Shown: piece by piece, positions 61,654 to 64,000 of the stretch | Numbering within the stretch: position 1 is the first letter of the stretch | Layout of the letters: each line of letters starts with the position of its first letter | Assembly: GCF_000716605.1 (NCBI RefSeq) | Contig: NZ_JNXE01000018.1 | Location: 111,004 to 175,003 of the forward strand | DNA length: 64,000 bases | Direction: 5' to 3' | Source: Streptomyces sp. NRRL F-525 | GTDB lineage: Bacteria; Actinomycetota; Actinomycetes; Streptomycetales; Streptomycetaceae | Notes under the pieces: generated by a model | Seen by the model: only the letters and a program-made list of their open reading frames with translations | What the model was told of the DNA's origin: nothing | Databases searched by the model: none | Made by a program: the position numbers and the translations under genes

Positions 61654-61678
61654 GGGGCGCGGGGAACTGCGCGACCAG
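61643..61678 (-). repeat. 26-bp dispersed repeat, copy 4 (inverted), with 18-bp palindrome
   Basis: GCGCCCCTTAAGGGGCGC (61643-61660) is a perfect palindrome containing the ATPase stop codon. The repeat itself, 61653-61678, is the reverse complement of copies 1 and 3. It is the only copy that reaches into a coding region. Confidence 0.85.
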
Positions 61679-61717
61679 CCCCCACGCACCCGCACCCGAC
61701 GAACTATCGTGCGTCCC

Positions 61718-62809
61718 ATGAGCGATCTACCGGTGCTGCACATGAAGGGCCGAGTCCTGGTTGGCCCCGAGGACATCCGCGACGACCTCTGGGTGATCGA
61801 CGGCCGCATCTCCTACGACCGTCCAACCCACGGACGTGACATCCGCACGGTAGACGGCTGGGCCCTCCCCGGCCTCGTCGACGCCCACTGCCACGTAGGC
61901 CTGGGAGCCCACGGCCCCGTGGACGCCGAGACCGCAGAGCAACAGGCCCTCACCGACCGGGACGCCGGCACCCTCCTGCTCCGCGACGCAGGCTCCCCCT
62001 CGGACACCCGCTGGATCGACGACCGCGAAGACCTCCCGAAGATCATCCGCGCGGGCCGGCACATCGCCCGCACCCGCCGCTACATCCGCAACTTCGCCCA
62101 CGAGATCGAACCCGACGAACTCGTCGCCTACGTCGCCAAGGAGGCCCAACGAGGCGACGGCTGGGTCAAGTTGGTCGGCGACTGGATCGACCGCGACCTC
62201 GGCGACCTGTCGGCCTGCTGGCCGCGCGAAGCGGTGGAGGCGGCGATCGCCGAGGCCCACCGGCTCGGCGCCCGCGTCACCGCGCACTGCTTCGCGGAGG
62301 ACGCGTTGCGCGACCTGGTCGAGGCCGGCATCGACTGCATCGAGCACGCGACCGGCCTCACCGAGGACCTGATCCCGCTGTTCGCCTCGCGCGGCGTCGC
62401 GATCGTCCCGACCCTCGTGAACATCGCGACCTTCCCGAAGCTCGCCGACGACGGCGACGCCAAGTTCCCCCGCTGGTCGGCCCACATGCGGCGACTGTAC
62501 GAGCGGCGCTACGACACCGTCCGCGCCGCCTACGACGCCGGCGTCCCGGTCTACGTCGGCACCGACGCCGGGGGTTCCCTCGCCCACGGCCTGGTCGCGG
62601 CCGAGGTCGCCGAACTCGTCACCGCCGGCATCCCCGCCGTAGAGGCGCTGTCGGCGACCGCGTGGGGTGCGCGGCGGTGGCTCGGGCGGCCGGGGCTGGA
62701 GGAGGGTGCGCCGGCGGACTTCGTCGTGTACGAGGCGGACCCGCGCGCCGATGTGCGCGTGCTGGCGTCGCCGCGGCGGGTGGTGCTGAACGGGCTGGTG
62801 GTCGAATAG
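61718..62809 (+). CDS. Amidohydrolase-superfamily enzyme (imidazolonepropionase/prolidase-like)
   Basis: The 363-residue metal-dependent hydrolase has the first metal motif His57-x-His59 (DAHCHV). Further metal ligands are expected at Lys or His in VKLVGDW, AHCF and EHATGL, with the late Asp in GTDAGG. Such enzymes cleave amide or ester bonds; the substrate is unknown. A GTG 9 nt upstream is also possible as start. It follows the amino-acid transporter in the same direction and might act on the imported compound. Confidence 0.92.
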   Translation: MSDLPVLHMKGRVLVGPEDIRDDLWVIDGRISYDRPTHGRDIRTVDGWALPGLVDAHCHVGLGAHGPVDAETAEQQALTDRDAGTLLLRDAGSPSDTRWIDDREDLPKIIRAGRHIARTRRYIRNFAHEIEPDELVAYVAKEAQRGDGWVKLVGDWIDRDLGDLSACWPREAVEAAIAEAHRLGARVTAHCFAEDALRDLVEAGIDCIEHATGLTEDLIPLFASRGVAIVPTLVNIATFPKLADDGDAKFPRWSAHMRRLYERRYDTVRAAYDAGVPVYVGTDAGGSLAHGLVAAEVAELVTAGIPAVEALSATAWGARRWLGRPGLEEGAPADFVVYEADPRADVRVLASPRRVVLNGLVVE

Positions 62810-62840
62810 TCGCCAGGCGATTCGAATACGTTCACGGAAA

Positions 62841-62894
62841 ACCCACGATGGGGTGAAGTGACGCGGGATCGCTGACGGTTCACTCGTCGTGGGT
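62841..62894. promoter_or_regulatory. Inverted repeat upstream of the LAETG protein gene
   Basis: ACCCACGA (62841-62848) and TCGTGGGT (62887-62894) are perfect inverted copies 38 bp apart. They lie in the 131-bp gap before the TTG start. They may be a split operator or a leader stem. Confidence 0.4.
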
Positions 62895-62940
62895 AATTCT
62901 TACCGGGTCCCAAGCATGTCTCTTCTGGGGGTCCCACACC

Positions 62941-63846
62941 TTGAACGGCACCAACTTCCGCATGCCCGCACGCCGTTGGGCCAGCGTGGCCACGGCGACC
63001 GCCCTCGCCGCCGGTCCCGTGGCGCTGGCCGGCGCGGGTTCCGCCAACGCGACCACCGACCAGGGTCGTGCCAGCGCCGTAGTGCTCCGCACCGGGCTCG
63101 ATGTGTCCTTGCTCAACAAGACCGTGGACGTCCCGCTCGCGGTCTCCCTCAACGAGGTCCAGGCGCCGCAGAGTGCCGAAAAGACCGCGCTCACCGCCCA
63201 GTTGGACGGGGTGAACGGTGGGCAGCCGTTCAGTGTGCTCAGCGCGGACGTCGCCACGGCGAGGGCGACGGTGTCCGCGACCAAGGCCGAGGGGTACACG
63301 AACCTCGCCCGTGCGCGGCTCCATGTTCCCGGGCTGCCGCTGCTCTCACTCATCGAGATCGACGCGGTCACGTCCAAGGCGACGTGCGAGGCGGGGAAGG
63401 CGCCGGTCGCCACGTCGCATCTGCCGGGGGCGGTGACGGTGCTCGGCAAGCGGATCACGGTAACCGCCAGTGGTCCTACGGATGTTGAGGTGCCGGGGGT
63501 CGGTTCGGTGCGGCTCGACTTGTCTACGACGTCGACCACGTCCCGTACGGCCGCCGCGACCGCCCTCGAACTCAAGGTCTCCGTCAACCCGTTGAAGCTG
63601 AACGTCGCCGATGTGGAGGGGACGGTGACGTTGGCACGGGCGACTTGTGAGGCGCCGAAGGTTGCCGTCGTCACTCCGCCCTCTGCCAAGCCGGCGCCGG
63701 ATGTGAAGCCTCAAGGGGCGCCTGCGGAGGCGGGGTTGGCCGAGACGGGGGGTAGCTCCGTCACGCCGTACATCGCGGGTGGGGCGGTGTTGTTGCTGGC
63801 GCTGGGCGGGGGAGCGGTACTGACAGCGCGCCGGCGCCGGGGCTGA
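62941..63846 (+). CDS. SCO1860-family LAETG-anchored surface protein
   Basis: The 301-residue protein has an export signal (cleavage near ANA-TTD) and a Val/Thr/Ala-rich body with two Cys (SKATCEAG, ARATCEAP) that may pair. A Pro/Lys linker, the sorting motif LAETG near 268, a membrane helix and an Arg-rich tail follow. This fits anchoring by a class E sortase. The TTG start includes the family N-terminus NGTNFRMPARR; an ATG at 62962 is the alternative. The function is unknown. Proximity to ectABCD matches the S. coelicolor SCO1860-SCO1867 order as I recall it. Confidence 0.9.
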   Translation: MNGTNFRMPARRWASVATATALAAGPVALAGAGSANATTDQGRASAVVLRTGLDVSLLNKTVDVPLAVSLNEVQAPQSAEKTALTAQLDGVNGGQPFSVLSADVATARATVSATKAEGYTNLARARLHVPGLPLLSLIEIDAVTSKATCEAGKAPVATSHLPGAVTVLGKRITVTASGPTDVEVPGVGSVRLDLSTTSTTSRTAAATALELKVSVNPLKLNVADVEGTVTLARATCEAPKVAVVTPPSAKPAPDVKPQGAPAEAGLAETGGSSVTPYIAGGAVLLLALGGGAVLTARRRRG

Positions 63847-64000
63847 GGCAATTGCTTTCCCACCCCCCCACCCGTCTCGGGCGTTTTAGAGGCTCACGTT
63901 GCAAAGACAGCAAACGGTCGGGTGGGTGGGCGGGAAGGGCTCGGAGGCTGACCTCTTGGGTCGGCCTGGTCGGCCCGGGTCGGGCGGGCAGGGCCTGGAC
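63847..64000. other. Right-edge intergenic region
   Basis: CCACCCCCCCACCCG (from about 63860) faces CGGGTGGGTGGGCGGG (from about 63919) as imperfect inverted repeats that may terminate the preceding gene. No gene start was found before the window ends. Confidence 0.35.

Noticed and set aside
1..64000. tRNA, rRNA, riboswitch, CRISPR, insertion sequence or phage integrase
   Set aside because: No cloverleaf, rRNA stretch, known riboswitch core, repeat-spacer array or transposase/integrase motif was found on reading; weak structured RNAs could be missed without a covariance search.

Overview
The window is a high-GC actinobacterial chromosome segment, almost certainly from Streptomyces. The evidence is the extreme third-position GC, the GTG/TTG starts, the many Tat signals, an ectABCD operon next to a SCO1860-like LAETG wall protein, and a 26-bp intergenic repeat (four copies) that I associate with Streptomyces genomes. 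No tRNA, rRNA, CRISPR array, insertion sequence or integrase was seen. The coding is mostly compact, with several 4-bp ATGA/GTGA overlaps that suggest translational coupling.

From 0 to 41 kb lies a pectin and uronate utilisation island. Inside the cell, uronate dehydrogenase (udh, 1.3-2.1 kb) and 5-dehydro-4-deoxyglucarate dehydratase (kdgD, 2.3-3.3 kb) face each other across a promoter/operator region. A 2-oxoglutarate semialdehyde dehydrogenase that fits the last step is 43 kb away at 46.7 kb, next to an IclR regulator. The uronate-lactone hydrolase and the aldarate dehydratase needed in between are not in the window. A second sugar-acid module (FCD-type GntR, DapA-family lyase, IlvD/Edd dehydratase; 7.7-11 kb) runs into a carbohydrate ABC importer operon (two permeases, Gfo/Idh/MocA oxidoreductase, PmoA/DUF6807 protein, intracellular GH43, lipoprotein binding protein; 11-18 kb). 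Three LacI-type operators mark this stretch, but no LacI gene is present. Exported depolymerases follow: rhamnogalacturonan acetylesterase, PL1 pectate lyase, two tandem pectinesterases and a PL9 lyase (18-23.6 kb). Then come a double GH43, a second PL9 lyase (29.7-33.4 kb) and a PL4 rhamnogalacturonan lyase (38.7-40.4 kb). Together they would strip, cut, import and oxidise pectin.

Two kinds of insertion interrupt the island. One is a polymorphic-toxin locus on the minus strand (23.7-28.8 kb): a WXG100-like protein, a 1431-residue RHS protein with a short putative nuclease tip, and a translationally coupled candidate immunity protein. The other is a decayed MerR regulator (38.2-38.6 kb) whose two halves meet at a 42-bp perfect palindrome.

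From 40.5 to 53.8 kb are mixed functions: a SigE-like ECF sigma factor with a membrane partner, a purine-type NCS2 permease, a stand-alone class B penicillin-binding protein, GNAT enzymes, an MFS exporter divergent from a GlxA-like regulator, a FrnE-like DsbA protein and a class V aminotransferase. From 53.8 to 57.0 kb is the ectoine/5-hydroxyectoine operon. The right end holds a decayed DinB-like gene, another class V aminotransferase, a polar amino-acid ABC transporter, an amidohydrolase and the LAETG protein.
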